In this document: positions 42,910 to 52,353 of the stretch, piece after piece
How the letters are laid out: every line of letters begins with the position of its first letter
Position numbering within the stretch: the stretch's first letter is position 1
Assembly (NCBI GenBank): GCA_963789175.1
Contig: CAWBJO010000007.1
Coordinates: forward strand, 1-64,000
DNA: 64,000 nt
Reading direction: 5' to 3'
From: CAWBJO01 sp963789175
Lineage (GTDB): Bacteria > Pseudomonadota > Alphaproteobacteria > Rhizobiales > Aestuariivirgaceae
Notes under the pieces: model-generated
Databases searched by the model: none
What the model was told of the DNA's origin: nothing
What the model saw: the letters and a program-made list of their open reading frames with translations, nothing else
Position numbers and translations under genes: made by a program

Positions 42910-45339
42910 CTACCCACGCATGCGTTCGCCCATCGGATCGAACAGGGGCTGGCGCTGAGGTCGCGCCGGATAGCGCCTGCCGATGATCTCGATCTCAAAA
43001 CCGTCGTCCTCCGCCGCGACGTCGCGGGGGACGTAACCCAGCGCGACGGAACGCCCGACATAGTGAGCGTAGCCGCCGGAGGTCACCCAGCCCAGCACCT
43101 TTCCGCCATGCCAGATCGGCTCGTCGCCGATGACGTCGACGCCTTTGGTCTCGACCGTGAACGGCAGCAGCGCGAGCCGGCCGCCGGTTTCCTTTTCCTG
43201 CAGGGCGGCGTCGCGGCCCACGAAATCGTTCTTGCGCAAGTCGACGAAGCGGTCGAGGCGGGCTTCGAACGGTCCGTAGATCGGCCGATACTCGCGGGCC
43301 CAGGTTCCCCAGTTCTTCTCGAGCCGCAAGGACATGAGGGCGCGCCCGCCGAACGGCTTCAGACCGAAGTCGCGGCCGGCCGCGGCCAGAAGGTCGTGAA
43401 GGCCGAGCAGGTAGTCGGACCGGCACCAGATCTCGTAGCCGAGATCGCCGGTGAAGGTGATGCGGCCGAGCTTGACGGGGACGAGGCCGAGCTCGGTCTC
43501 GCGGAAGGACATGAAGGGGAAGGCGCCATTGGAGAGGTCGTCGCCGCTCACGCTCTGGAGCAGCTCGCGGGAGCGAGGGCCGGCGATGGAGAGGCCGGTC
43601 AGCTCGGCGGTCAGCGGCCGCAACGCGACGCTGCCGTCCGCAGGCAGGTGCTTCTCCCAATAGCGCAGGTGATAGTTTTCGGCGGCGCCCGAGCCGAAGA
43701 CGTAGAAGCGTTCGGGCGCGGCCTTGGCAACGGTGAAGTCGCCGATGAGCTTTCCGGATGCATTGAGCATGGGAGAGAGCACGAGCCGGCCGTCGCGCGG
43801 CATGCGGTTGGCGAGCATGGAGGAGAGCCACGTCTCGGCGCCGTCGCCCTTGACCTCGTACTTTGCATATCCAGAGATCTCGAACATGCCGACACCGTTG
43901 CGAACGGAGCGGCACTCGTCGCCGACGATCGAGAATGCGTTGGAACGCCGGAACGTCACCTTCTCCACCGGCTTCTTTCCCTTGGGAGCGAACCAGAGAG
44001 CCTGCTCGAGGCCGAAGCTCGATCCGAAGAATGCGCCGGCCTGCTTGAACCGGTCATAGAGCGGCGACGTCCGCACTGGACGGGCCGCAGGAAGCTCCTC
44101 GTTCGGGAAGGTGATGCGGAAGCGGCGGCCGTAGTTTTCGCGAACCTTGGCGTTGGTATAGGCCATGCCGGCCCAGCCGCCGTAGCGCGCCACGTCCATG
44201 GCCCAGATGTCGAAGCCCGGGTCGCCGTCGGCAATCCAGTTGGCGAGCGCGAGACCGACGCCGCCGCCCTGGCTGAAGCCGGCCATGACACCGCAGGCGA
44301 CCCAGTAGTTCGCGAGGCCGCGGATCGGGCCGACGAGCGGATTGCCGTCCGGCGCAAAGGCGAAGGGCCCGTGGATGATGGTGCGAATGCCTGCCTTGGC
44401 GAGAGGCGGATGACGGTCGAAGGCGCGCGCGAGATTGTCGGAGATCTTGTCGAGGTCGGGAGGCAGGAGCTCGGAGGAGAAGTCCCAGGGCGCAACCTTG
44501 GGCGACCATGGCACGCCGTTCGGCTCGTAGGTTCCGACCAGCATGCCGGTGCGCTCCTGGCGCATGTAGAGCTCGCCATCGAAGTCGATGCAGTGGACGA
44601 TCTCCTTGCCGGTCGCCTTGTTGAAGGCGACGACTTCGGGCAGCTCTTCGGTCAGCAGGTACTGGTGCGCCATGCACAGCACCGGCAGCTCCAGTCCGAC
44701 AAAGCGGCCGACCTCGCGGGCCCACATTCCGCCGGCGTTCACGACGTGCTCGGCATGGACGCGGCCCTGCTCGGTGACGACGTCCCAGCTGCCGTCGGGG
44801 CGCTGTATCGTATCGGTGACGCGGCACTTCTGAACCACTTCGGCGCCGTTGGCGCGCGCCGCCTTGGCATAGGCGTGGGTGGTGCCGGACGGATCGAGAT
44901 GGCCCTCGAGCGGGTGCCACATTGCGCCGATGAACTTCGTCTCGTCGAGGAGTGGGAAGTGCGACTTCGCCTCCTTGAGGGAGATGAGCTCGGTGGCGAC
45001 GCCGAGATAGCGGTTGCGCGCATGCGCCATCTTCAGCCAGTCGAACCGGTCGCGGGTGGATACGAGCATGACGCCGCCCGACAGGTGCACGCCCGTCGCC
45101 TGGCCGGACACCTGCTCGATCTCGCGATAGAGATTGATCGTGTATTCCTGGAGCTTCGCGACGTTGGGGTCGCCGTTGAGCGTGTGAAAGCCGCCGGCGG
45201 CGTGCCACGTGGACCCCGAGGTCAGCACGTCCCGCTCGATGAGAAGGATGTCGCGGATGCCGCGCTTCGTCAGGTGGTAGAGGACCGAACACCCGACGAC
45301 GCCGCCGCCGATCACAACTACCCGGGCATGGCTGCGCAT
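42910..45339 (-). CDS. dimethylglycine dehydrogenase-like FAD oxidoreductase with C-terminal GcvT domain
   Basis: This 809-residue protein is built from an N-terminal DAO-type FAD domain (VVIGGGVVGCSVLYHLTKRG), the covalent-flavin His motif SGSTWHAAGG, the FAO central domain and a C-terminal folate-binding GcvT/aminomethyltransferase domain with a GDLGYEIW strand. Such proteins oxidatively demethylate dimethylglycine, sarcosine or similar N-methyl compounds and pass the methyl to tetrahydrofolate. Start 45339 has GAGG seven bases upstream. It is coupled to the DddP-like gene. GcvT homology also unites it with the DMSP demethylase DmdA, but DmdA has no FAD domain, so this is not DmdA. Confidence 0.9.
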   Translation of the reverse strand: MRSHARVVVIGGGVVGCSVLYHLTKRGIRDILLIERDVLTSGSTWHAAGGFHTLNGDPNVAKLQEYTINLYREIEQVSGQATGVHLSGGVMLVSTRDRFDWLKMAHARNRYLGVATELISLKEAKSHFPLLDETKFIGAMWHPLEGHLDPSGTTHAYAKAARANGAEVVQKCRVTDTIQRPDGSWDVVTEQGRVHAEHVVNAGGMWAREVGRFVGLELPVLCMAHQYLLTEELPEVVAFNKATGKEIVHCIDFDGELYMRQERTGMLVGTYEPNGVPWSPKVAPWDFSSELLPPDLDKISDNLARAFDRHPPLAKAGIRTIIHGPFAFAPDGNPLVGPIRGLANYWVACGVMAGFSQGGGVGLALANWIADGDPGFDIWAMDVARYGGWAGMAYTNAKVRENYGRRFRITFPNEELPAARPVRTSPLYDRFKQAGAFFGSSFGLEQALWFAPKGKKPVEKVTFRRSNAFSIVGDECRSVRNGVGMFEISGYAKYEVKGDGAETWLSSMLANRMPRDGRLVLSPMLNASGKLIGDFTVAKAAPERFYVFGSGAAENYHLRYWEKHLPADGSVALRPLTAELTGLSIAGPRSRELLQSVSGDDLSNGAFPFMSFRETELGLVPVKLGRITFTGDLGYEIWCRSDYLLGLHDLLAAAGRDFGLKPFGGRALMSLRLEKNWGTWAREYRPIYGPFEARLDRFVDLRKNDFVGRDAALQEKETGGRLALLPFTVETKGVDVIGDEPIWHGGKVLGWVTSGGYAHYVGRSVALGYVPRDVAAEDDGFEIEIIGRRYPARPQRQPLFDPMGERMRG

Positions 45340-45500
45340 GGATGAATCCTCGAACATGACGGCACTGCTCAGGGCAGCGTGCACGAAGTGCGACGATTTT
45401 CAAGCCTGAGAGGCCGTGCAGAATTGCAACGGAGGCCCGCCTGAAGCAGCAGGGTGAGCGGAGCTAACCCTTGGACCGACGGACCCGGGCCGCCGATGCG

Positions 45501-47642
45501 TCAGGTCACCGGGGCGGCGCTCGTAGCTTCGGGCCTGATGGGCGGCGGCGGGGGCGGTGCGTCGTCGTTACCCAGGGCGATCACCGGCTCCATGCCGAGG
45601 AGCACCTCGTCGGGGAGGTGGCAGAGGATGCGGTGACCGTCGTCGAATTCCTTTAGCGGCGGCATCTCGGTCTCGCAGATAACGCCGATCTTGCGGTGGC
45701 AGCGCGTCTGGAAAGGGCAGCCGGGCGGCGGATTGATGGGCGAGGGGAGCTCGCCCTTCAGCACAATCCGCTTCTTCTTCACGGAGGTATCGGCGATCGG
45801 AACGGCGGAGAGGAGCGCCTCCGTATAGGGATGATAGGGCGGCGCGAAGACCTGGTCGACCGTTCCCTGTTCCATGATCCGGCCGAGGTACATGACGACC
45901 ACGCGGTCGGCGAGATAGCGCACGACAGAGAGGTCATGGCTAATGAACACCATGGTCGTGCGGCGCTTGCGCTGCAGGTCGGTGAGGAGGCCGGTGATCG
46001 CCGCCTGGACGGACACGTCGAGCGCCGACACCGGCTCGTCGGCGACGATGACGGCGGCGTTGCCGCCGAAGGCGCGGGCGATGCCGATGCGCTGCTTCTG
46101 CCCGCCGGACAGCTGGCGCGGCTTGCGGAACGCGAATTCGCGGGGCAGCTTGACGAGGTCGAACATCTCGAACATGCGCCGCTGAATCTCGTCGGGATCC
46201 GATGCGACGCCGAACTTCTTGATGACGCGCGCCACCTGGGCGCCGACCGAATGGCTCGGATTCAACGTCTCGAAGGGGTTCTGGAAGACCAACTGGAGCG
46301 AGCCGACGAGCTGCGGATCGCGGCGCTGCACGGGAAGGTTGGCGATGTCGCGGCCCTTGATCTTCACCTCGCCACCGGTAGCCTCCTCTAGACCCATCAG
46401 CACCTTGGCGAAAGTCGTCTTGCCGCAGCCCGATTCACCGACGATGGCGACCGTCTCGGCCTCGCGGGCCACGAAGTCGAGCTTCTCGTTGGCCTTGACG
46501 AAGCGGCTGCGGGTGCCTTTGACGAGCGCGGAGAACGAGTTGTCGCGCAGCTCGTAGTATTTCTTCATGTTGTGGACCTCGAGCACAGGCGGTCCGAACT
46601 TGAGGATTTCCTGGACGCCGCCGCGGCTCTTCTTCGCATCCCAGTCGATCTCGTCGTAGCGGACGCAACGGACCGAATGACCGACGTCGCTCAGCACGTC
46701 GAGCATCGGAATCTCCTTGTCGCAGCGACCGGTGCGAAAATGATCGCAGCGCGGGCCGAAGGAGCAGCCGGACGGGCGCTCGGCGGGAAGCGGCAGCTGG
46801 CCGCGGATGGCGATGAGCGGTCGGGCGAAGCGATCGGTGCCGGGCAGCGGAATGGAATTGAAGAGACCGCGGGTATAAGGGTGGCGCATGTGATCGAACA
46901 CCTGGCCGACCGATCCCTGCTCGACCGCCTGACCCGAGTACATGACAGTGAGGCGCTGGCACGTCTCGAGGATGAGGCCGAGATTGTGCGAGATGTAGAT
47001 CATCGACGTGCCGAACTCGCTCGAGATCTCCTTGATGAGCTCGATGATGCCGGCTTCGACCGTCACGTCGAGCGCGGTGGTCGGCTCGTCGAGGAGCAGG
47101 AGCTTGGGGTTCGACAGCAGCGCCATGGCTATGAGCACGCGCTGCTGCTGGCCGCCCGACAGTTGGTGCGGGTAAGCATTGAGGATGCGTTCGGGGTCGG
47201 GCAGGCGCACCTTGGCCAGGAGCTCGATCGACCGCGCCCGCGCCTGCTGCTCCGAGGCGCCCTGATGGATCATCAGGACCTCGTTGAGCTGGTCACCGGC
47301 ACGCATCGACGGATTGAGAGACGCCATTGGCTCCTGATAGACCATGGCGATCTGCGAGCCGCGGATGGACCTCAGCTCCTCTTCGGACAGCGTGGTGATG
47401 TCGCGGCCCATGAAGTTGATCTGGCCGCCGGTAATGGCGCCGTTCTTGCCCATGTGCCGCATGATGGCGAGTGCCACGGTCGACTTGCCGCAACCCGATT
47501 CGCCGACCAAGCCGACCGCCTCGCCCGGCATGACCTTGAGATTGAAATCGACGACGGCGGGAACTTCGCCGCGCCGCGTGTAGTAGGTGAGGCAGAGGTC
47601 CTTGCATTCCAGGACGGGGGTGGCCGGCGAAATCTGATCCAT
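45501..47642 (-). CDS. ABC transporter fused double ATP-binding protein (DppD-DppF type)
   Basis: This 713-residue protein has two oligopeptide-type ATPase halves in one chain: Walker A GESGCGKST and LSGGQQQRVLIAMAL in the first, GESGCGKTT and LSGGQKQRIGIARAF in the second. Each half ends with an oligopeptide/dipeptide C-terminal Cys cluster (CSFGPRCDHF and CPFQTRCHRK). A Pro-rich tail follows. It lies seven bases after the permease gene, making a three-gene importer operon. Substrate is a dipeptide, opine or similar charged small molecule; neighbouring catabolic genes suggest a methylated amine or sulfonium compound. Confidence 0.93.
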   Translation of the reverse strand: MDQISPATPVLECKDLCLTYYTRRGEVPAVVDFNLKVMPGEAVGLVGESGCGKSTVALAIMRHMGKNGAITGGQINFMGRDITTLSEEELRSIRGSQIAMVYQEPMASLNPSMRAGDQLNEVLMIHQGASEQQARARSIELLAKVRLPDPERILNAYPHQLSGGQQQRVLIAMALLSNPKLLLLDEPTTALDVTVEAGIIELIKEISSEFGTSMIYISHNLGLILETCQRLTVMYSGQAVEQGSVGQVFDHMRHPYTRGLFNSIPLPGTDRFARPLIAIRGQLPLPAERPSGCSFGPRCDHFRTGRCDKEIPMLDVLSDVGHSVRCVRYDEIDWDAKKSRGGVQEILKFGPPVLEVHNMKKYYELRDNSFSALVKGTRSRFVKANEKLDFVAREAETVAIVGESGCGKTTFAKVLMGLEEATGGEVKIKGRDIANLPVQRRDPQLVGSLQLVFQNPFETLNPSHSVGAQVARVIKKFGVASDPDEIQRRMFEMFDLVKLPREFAFRKPRQLSGGQKQRIGIARAFGGNAAVIVADEPVSALDVSVQAAITGLLTDLQRKRRTTMVFISHDLSVVRYLADRVVVMYLGRIMEQGTVDQVFAPPYHPYTEALLSAVPIADTSVKKKRIVLKGELPSPINPPPGCPFQTRCHRKIGVICETEMPPLKEFDDGHRILCHLPDEVLLGMEPVIALGNDDAPPPPPPIRPEATSAAPVT

Positions 47643-47649
47643 GGCGTCG

Positions 47650-48540
47650 TCAATCCCTGAGCGAGATTTCACGCAGGCCGTCGGCCAGCATGTTGAGACC
47701 GAGCACCATCGTCGAGACCGCAACGGCCGGCCACAGCATGGCGTTGGCGCCGAACGATCCGAACTTCTGGGCGGCGTTGATCATGCTGCCCCAGTCGGGG
47801 GCGGGAGGAGGCAGGCCGAGGCCGAGATAGCCGAGGAGGGCGATGGTGATGGTGACGTAGCCCATCCGCAGGCAGGCATCGACGATGAGAGGCCCGCGCG
47901 CATTGGGAAGGAGTTCGACGAGCATGATGTACAGCGGCCTCTCGCCGCGGACCTGAGCGGCGGCGATGTAGTCGCGCGTCTTGAGGTCGAGCACAATGCC
48001 GCGAACGATGCGCATGACCTGCGGGCCGGTGGCGAGCGTGACGGCGACGATGATGTTGAGCGGCGTGGCACCGAAGCGGCCGATGATGATGAGATAGAGG
48101 ACAATGAGAGGGAAGGACATGACGAGATTGCCGATGAAGCTCAGCACGTCGTCCCAGCGGCCGCCGAGATAGCCGGCCGCGACGCCCATGAGCATGCCGG
48201 TCGAGTAGGCGCTCAAGGTGGCGAGGCCCGCCCAGATGAAGACGCGCTGGGCGCCCCAGATGAGGCGGGAAAGGATGTCGCGCCCGAGATCGTCGGTTCC
48301 GAGCCAGAAGAAGGCGCCGTTCTTGCCTTCGGTCAACGGCCCGGCGAGCAGGAAACTCGAGTCCTGCTTCAACGGATCGATGAGGGGCAGGATCGGCGCC
48401 AGGATCGCGACGCCCAGCCAGAACACGATGATGGCGAGGCCGACCATGCCGATGGGCGATTCGCGCATGAGTGCGAGCGCGGAGACGAACTTGGTGAACG
48501 GGGAGCGCCGTATGGGGAATGGGAGTGCATGGTCGGTCAT
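47650..48540 (-). CDS. ABC transporter permease (DppC type)
   Basis: This 296-residue permease has an N-terminal OppC_N-type helix (MVGLAIIVFWLGVAILAPIL), the periplasmic stretch with GTDDLGRDILSRLIWGAQ, and BPD_transp_1 helices ending in the EAA-type loop (AAAQVRGERPLYIMLVELLPN). GTDxxGRD is diagnostic for the C subunit of peptide/opine/nickel importers. It lies between the B subunit (nine bases upstream) and the fused ATPase (seven bases downstream). Together they lack only the binding protein. Confidence 0.92.
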   Translation of the reverse strand: MTDHALPFPIRRSPFTKFVSALALMRESPIGMVGLAIIVFWLGVAILAPILPLIDPLKQDSSFLLAGPLTEGKNGAFFWLGTDDLGRDILSRLIWGAQRVFIWAGLATLSAYSTGMLMGVAAGYLGGRWDDVLSFIGNLVMSFPLIVLYLIIIGRFGATPLNIIVAVTLATGPQVMRIVRGIVLDLKTRDYIAAAQVRGERPLYIMLVELLPNARGPLIVDACLRMGYVTITIALLGYLGLGLPPPAPDWGSMINAAQKFGSFGANAMLWPAVAVSTMVLGLNMLADGLREISLRD

Positions 48541-48549
48541 GCAAGGACC

Positions 48550-49482
48550 TCAGTTGAGCCTGATGCGTGGATTGAGAAACATGTATCCGATTTCGGAAAT
48601 GAACTGCGTGAGCACGGCGAGGGCCACGGCCACCATGGTGCAGGCCTCGACGATGAAGATGTCGTTGAACTGCGCCGCTTCGTAGAGGCGCCGGCCGAAG
48701 CCGTCATAGGCGAAGACGACCTCGGTGACGATCACGCCCGACAGAAGGTAGTTGATCTGGAGGACCATCACGGTGAAGGGTGCGATGAGGGCGTTGCGCA
48801 GTGCGTGCTTCATGACGACGCGCTTGAACGGCATGCCCTTCAGGACGGCGGTGCGCACGTATTGCGAGCCCATGACCTCGGCCATGGAGGCGCGCATCAT
48901 GCGCGTGTAGTAGCCAAAATTGAAGATGACGAGGACGGCCACCGGAAGGATGAGCTCCTTGCGGAACAGCTCGGCGGAGCCGGCCGACGTGCCCGGCAGC
49001 CAGTTGAGCCAGTAGACGAAGATGGCGAGCAGGAAGGTTGCGGAGGCGAATTCTGGCACCGAGGTGGTGAGCACCGAGAACACCGAGATGAAGCGGTCGC
49101 CGACGCTGCCCTCGGCGATGCCGGACAGCACGCCGAGAACGAGCGAGATGGCGACGGTCAGGGTAAAGACCCACAGAGCCAGGATGCCGGTGTTGGCGAG
49201 GCTCGGCAGGAGGATTTCCATCACCGGCCTGTTGAACTGGATGGAAGTGCCGAAATCACCGGTCAGCGCCCTGCCGACCCAGGAGACGTAGCGCCACAGG
49301 AAGGGTTCGTTGTAGCCATTCTGGTCGAGCCAGGCGAGACGCTGCGCCGAGTTGGTGTAGGGGCCGATGGCCTGGATGACGACCCGATCCTTGTCGTACT
49401 CAAACATCAAATACAGTATGAAGGAGGACACCAGCATGATGAGAGCCATCATGCCGAGCCTCCGCAGAATAAGTGGCAGCAT
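48550..49482 (-). CDS. ABC transporter permease (DppB type)
   Basis: This 310-residue first gene of the importer operon has the N-terminal helix LGMMALIMLVSSFILYLMFE, a periplasmic region with LDQNGYNEPFLWRYVSWVGR, and the membrane domain with TRMMRASMAEVMGSQYVRTA, the EAA loop of the B subunit. It is divergent from an FAD oxidoreductase with 110 bases between starts, which must hold both promoters. The usual periplasmic substrate-binding gene that starts such operons is absent on either side. Confidence 0.92.
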   Translation of the reverse strand: MLPLILRRLGMMALIMLVSSFILYLMFEYDKDRVVIQAIGPYTNSAQRLAWLDQNGYNEPFLWRYVSWVGRALTGDFGTSIQFNRPVMEILLPSLANTGILALWVFTLTVAISLVLGVLSGIAEGSVGDRFISVFSVLTTSVPEFASATFLLAIFVYWLNWLPGTSAGSAELFRKELILPVAVLVIFNFGYYTRMMRASMAEVMGSQYVRTAVLKGMPFKRVVMKHALRNALIAPFTVMVLQINYLLSGVIVTEVVFAYDGFGRRLYEAAQFNDIFIVEACTMVAVALAVLTQFISEIGYMFLNPRIRLN

Positions 49483-49592
49483 CGCGCCCCGACTTTCCCT
49501 TTGATCTCCGCCGGCTCAAGGCGTCCGGCGGATCCTCCCTATCGGATTCGACCTTTTCAGGTTCTTGTGGCTTGATCATACGCAGATGAAAC

Positions 49593-50969
49593 ATGTCTGA
49601 TCAAGAAATCCTCGCCAGCCCACCGCCATCGATCGCCGGGATGCCGCCGCCGATACAGATCAAGCTGACGCCGCGCGACGACCGAACGAACGGCTGGATC
49701 GACATCCTGCCGCCGGCGGGACCGGCCCGGCGGCTCAGCGGGGAGGGAAGGGCGCACGTGGCGGTGATCGGCGCGGGGTTCGCCGGACTCGCGGCGGCAC
49801 GCCGGATGGCGGAACTCGACCCCGACCGCCGCGTCGTGCTGATCGAGGCGCAGCGCATCGGCTCGGGCTCGTCGGGCCGCAATTCCGGCTTCATCATCGA
49901 CCTGCCGCACGAGGCCGAGAGCATGAGCGAGGAGGCGCTCGGCCACCAGCAGCGGGTGCTGCGGCTGAACCGCTTCGCGATCAAGCGCCTGAAACAACTG
50001 GTAACCGCGCACGGCATCGCCTGCGACTGGTCGGAATCGGGAATGTACCGAGGCGCCGTGTCGGCAAGGGCGGCCCGGTTTCTCGATCCCTACGAGAAGA
50101 TGCTGAGGCGGCTCGGCATTTCCTATCAAAGGCTATCGCGCTCCGAACTCAAAGCGCGGCTTGGAACGGAGCTTTACGGCGAAGCGGTTCATACACCGGG
50201 GACGATCCTCGTGCAGCCGGCGGCGCTGGTCAGGGGTCTGGCGGCGTCGCTGCCTGCGAACGTCGACCTCTACGAAGACTCCCCCGTCGTGCGCCTCGAA
50301 CCGGGCCGCGAAATCCGCATCGACACGCCGCAGGGCTCGGTCTGGGCCGAGAAGGTGATCCTCGCCGTCAATGGCCTGCTGCCGGCCTTCGGATTCATGA
50401 CCGGCCGCCTCATCAATCTCGGCCTGTGGGCAAGCCTGTCGCGCGAGCTGACCGGCGCGGAGCTCGCGCAGCTCGGCTGCGAAAAGACATGGGGGATGAC
50501 GCCGGCGGATGCGCGGGGCGGCATCACGATGCGGCTGCTCGCCTCGCGCCGCCTCCTGGTCCGGGCCAGGACCTATGCGGAGCCGGACTACCGTCCGCAC
50601 ACGGAACGACGGGAACGCATGCGCGCCGTGCACGGCCGAATCCTCGAGCGGCGTTTCCCTTTCCTGGCGCCGCTCGAGATCACCCACACGTGGACGGGTT
50701 TCGTTTCGAAGACGTGGAATGCCGCACCGGTGTTCGGCGAACTGGCGCCCAACATCTTTTCGGCGTGCGTGCAGAACGGTGTCGGGCTTGCCCGCGGCAC
50801 CTATCAGGGGGAGCTCGTCGCCGACCTCGCCTTCGGCAACGTGCATGCGCTCGTTCGCGACATGCTCGCGCACGACCGGCCGTCGCGGCTGCCGCCCGAC
50901 CCCTTCACGCTCTGGGGGGCGCGCTTCCGGATCGCCTGGCTCGAGTTCCTGTCGCGCGGCGAGCGGTAG
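49593..50969 (+). CDS. FAD-dependent amine oxidoreductase (DadA/PuuB-like)
   Basis: This 458-residue protein starts with about 50 non-family residues, followed by VAVIGAGFAGLAAARRMAEL (dinucleotide motif) and RIGSGSSGRNSGFIIDLPHE, the flavin-binding segment of gamma-glutamylputrescine oxidase-type enzymes. A C-terminal FSACVQNGVGLARGTYQG closes the FAD site. It likely oxidises a secondary or primary amine. It is divergent from the importer operon and converges on another FAD oxidoreductase, so it probably belongs to the same catabolic region. Confidence 0.88.
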   Translation: MSDQEILASPPPSIAGMPPPIQIKLTPRDDRTNGWIDILPPAGPARRLSGEGRAHVAVIGAGFAGLAAARRMAELDPDRRVVLIEAQRIGSGSSGRNSGFIIDLPHEAESMSEEALGHQQRVLRLNRFAIKRLKQLVTAHGIACDWSESGMYRGAVSARAARFLDPYEKMLRRLGISYQRLSRSELKARLGTELYGEAVHTPGTILVQPAALVRGLAASLPANVDLYEDSPVVRLEPGREIRIDTPQGSVWAEKVILAVNGLLPAFGFMTGRLINLGLWASLSRELTGAELAQLGCEKTWGMTPADARGGITMRLLASRRLLVRARTYAEPDYRPHTERRERMRAVHGRILERRFPFLAPLEITHTWTGFVSKTWNAAPVFGELAPNIFSACVQNGVGLARGTYQGELVADLAFGNVHALVRDMLAHDRPSRLPPDPFTLWGARFRIAWLEFLSRGER

Positions 50970-50975
50970 CGCCCG

Positions 50976-52322
50976 CTACACCCACGGACAGTTGGAGTTG
51001 CGGTCGCCGAAGGTGCGTCCCTGCGCAAAGCGGGTCAGCGCAAAGGGCGCCAGGTCGGGCGACGGATCGCCGGTGACGAGATGGTTGGCGACGAGCTTGC
51101 CGACGCCGATCATCTTGTAGCCGTGGTTCGAGTCGGCGATCATGTAGGCGTTGTCCTTCACCCAGTCGAAGATCGGAACCGAGTCGGGCGTGAAGGCGCC
51201 GATGCCGCCATTGCGACGCTCCTTGAACTGACCGCGGTAGCCTTTGAACTGGTCGAACAGGTAGGCGAGGGTCGCCATGTAGTAGTCGGCGAACCACGGA
51301 TCGGCCTGGTAGAGGTCGTTCTTGTGGCCGTAAGGGTCGAGCACGGCCTTCGGCCCCATCTTGACCGGAATGGTTCCGCCCTGGATGCCCGGGGCGCCGA
51401 CCCGCTCGGCCGCGTAGCGCATGTAGGTATAGAAGTGCTTGTCCGGGAATTGCTTGCCGTCCTCGGTGACGACCGGCGTGTTCATGAGCTCGACGTGGAG
51501 GACCGGCGGGTCCTTGTCGTCGGCGGTGCGGTAGCGATGGCCGTCCTTCAGCACCACCTCGCCCTCGAGAAGGCGCCAGTAGGTCCACATGTCGGCATTC
51601 TTGACGACACCGCCATCGGGATAGCGCATGTCGAGACTGGTCGGCAGTCCCAGCCAATCCCAGTGCTGGGTGATCCAGGCGCCGGCGCAGATGACGACGC
51701 AGTCGGCCTTGATATCGCCCTGCGTCGTCTTCACGGCCGAGATGCGGCCGTTCTGCGTGTCGTAGCCGATTACCGAGGGGCCGAAGATGCATTGCACGCC
51801 CCACTGCATGCACTTGTTGTGCAGTCCCTGGACGGCGAGATGAGTCCCGGCATAGCCGGACGGCTTTTCGTGCAGGACGACGTCGGCATGATCGACGTTG
51901 AAGTCGGGCCAGATCGACTTCAGGAACTTCTTGGCATCCTTGCCAGCATACATGTCGGATGCGTAGCCGGACTTCTTCTGGCTCTTGTGCATCTTCTCAT
52001 AGTCGGCTTCCTGGTTCGCCTCGCCGACCGAGACGTAGCCAACCTGCTGGAAGCCGAGATTGGCCGGATCGCTTTCCCACACGTCGACGGAATGACGCAG
52101 GATCGTGTGCAGCGGCTCGGTCATGTAGAGATTGCGGACGCAGCCGCAGGCGACGCCGGTGGCGCCGGCCCCGGGTCCGGTCTTGTCGATGAGCACGACG
52201 TCGGAGCCTTTGCCCTTGCCGCCCTTCTCGAGCTGCATGGCGAGATGCCAGGCGGTCGACATGCCGTGCATGCCGGCGCCGATCACCACGTATTTGGCCG
52301 ATTTCGGCAGATTGATATCCAT
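50976..52322 (-). CDS. FAD-dependent oxidoreductase (sarcosine oxidase beta/DMGDH-like)
   Basis: This 448-residue DAO-type flavoprotein has YVVIGAGMHGMSTAWHLAMQ at the N-terminus, GPGAGATGVACGCVRNLY as the second flavin-contact segment, and C-terminal SNHGYKMIGVGKLVANHLV. It looks like a stand-alone oxidase domain of the sarcosine/dimethylglycine group. It has GGAGGAG upstream of the ATG at 52322. It follows the desaturase on the same strand (31 bases apart), so the two may be co-transcribed. Substrate unknown; an N-methyl amine is expected from the region. Confidence 0.86.
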   Translation of the reverse strand: MDINLPKSAKYVVIGAGMHGMSTAWHLAMQLEKGGKGKGSDVVLIDKTGPGAGATGVACGCVRNLYMTEPLHTILRHSVDVWESDPANLGFQQVGYVSVGEANQEADYEKMHKSQKKSGYASDMYAGKDAKKFLKSIWPDFNVDHADVVLHEKPSGYAGTHLAVQGLHNKCMQWGVQCIFGPSVIGYDTQNGRISAVKTTQGDIKADCVVICAGAWITQHWDWLGLPTSLDMRYPDGGVVKNADMWTYWRLLEGEVVLKDGHRYRTADDKDPPVLHVELMNTPVVTEDGKQFPDKHFYTYMRYAAERVGAPGIQGGTIPVKMGPKAVLDPYGHKNDLYQADPWFADYYMATLAYLFDQFKGYRGQFKERRNGGIGAFTPDSVPIFDWVKDNAYMIADSNHGYKMIGVGKLVANHLVTGDPSPDLAPFALTRFAQGRTFGDRNSNCPWV

Positions 52323-52353
52323 TACTCGTCTCCTCCCTGAGCGACAGCCTCGA

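Noticed and set aside
42910..45339. DMSP demethylase DmdA
   Set aside because: The GcvT domain is fused to a covalent-flavin FAD domain, as in dimethylglycine dehydrogenases; DmdA is a stand-alone GcvT-fold protein.
41605..45345. 1246-codon plus-strand frame opposite the DddP-like and DMGDH-like genes
   Set aside because: It spans two well-supported minus-strand genes and their spacer and shows no domain; high GC removes stop codons from this frame.
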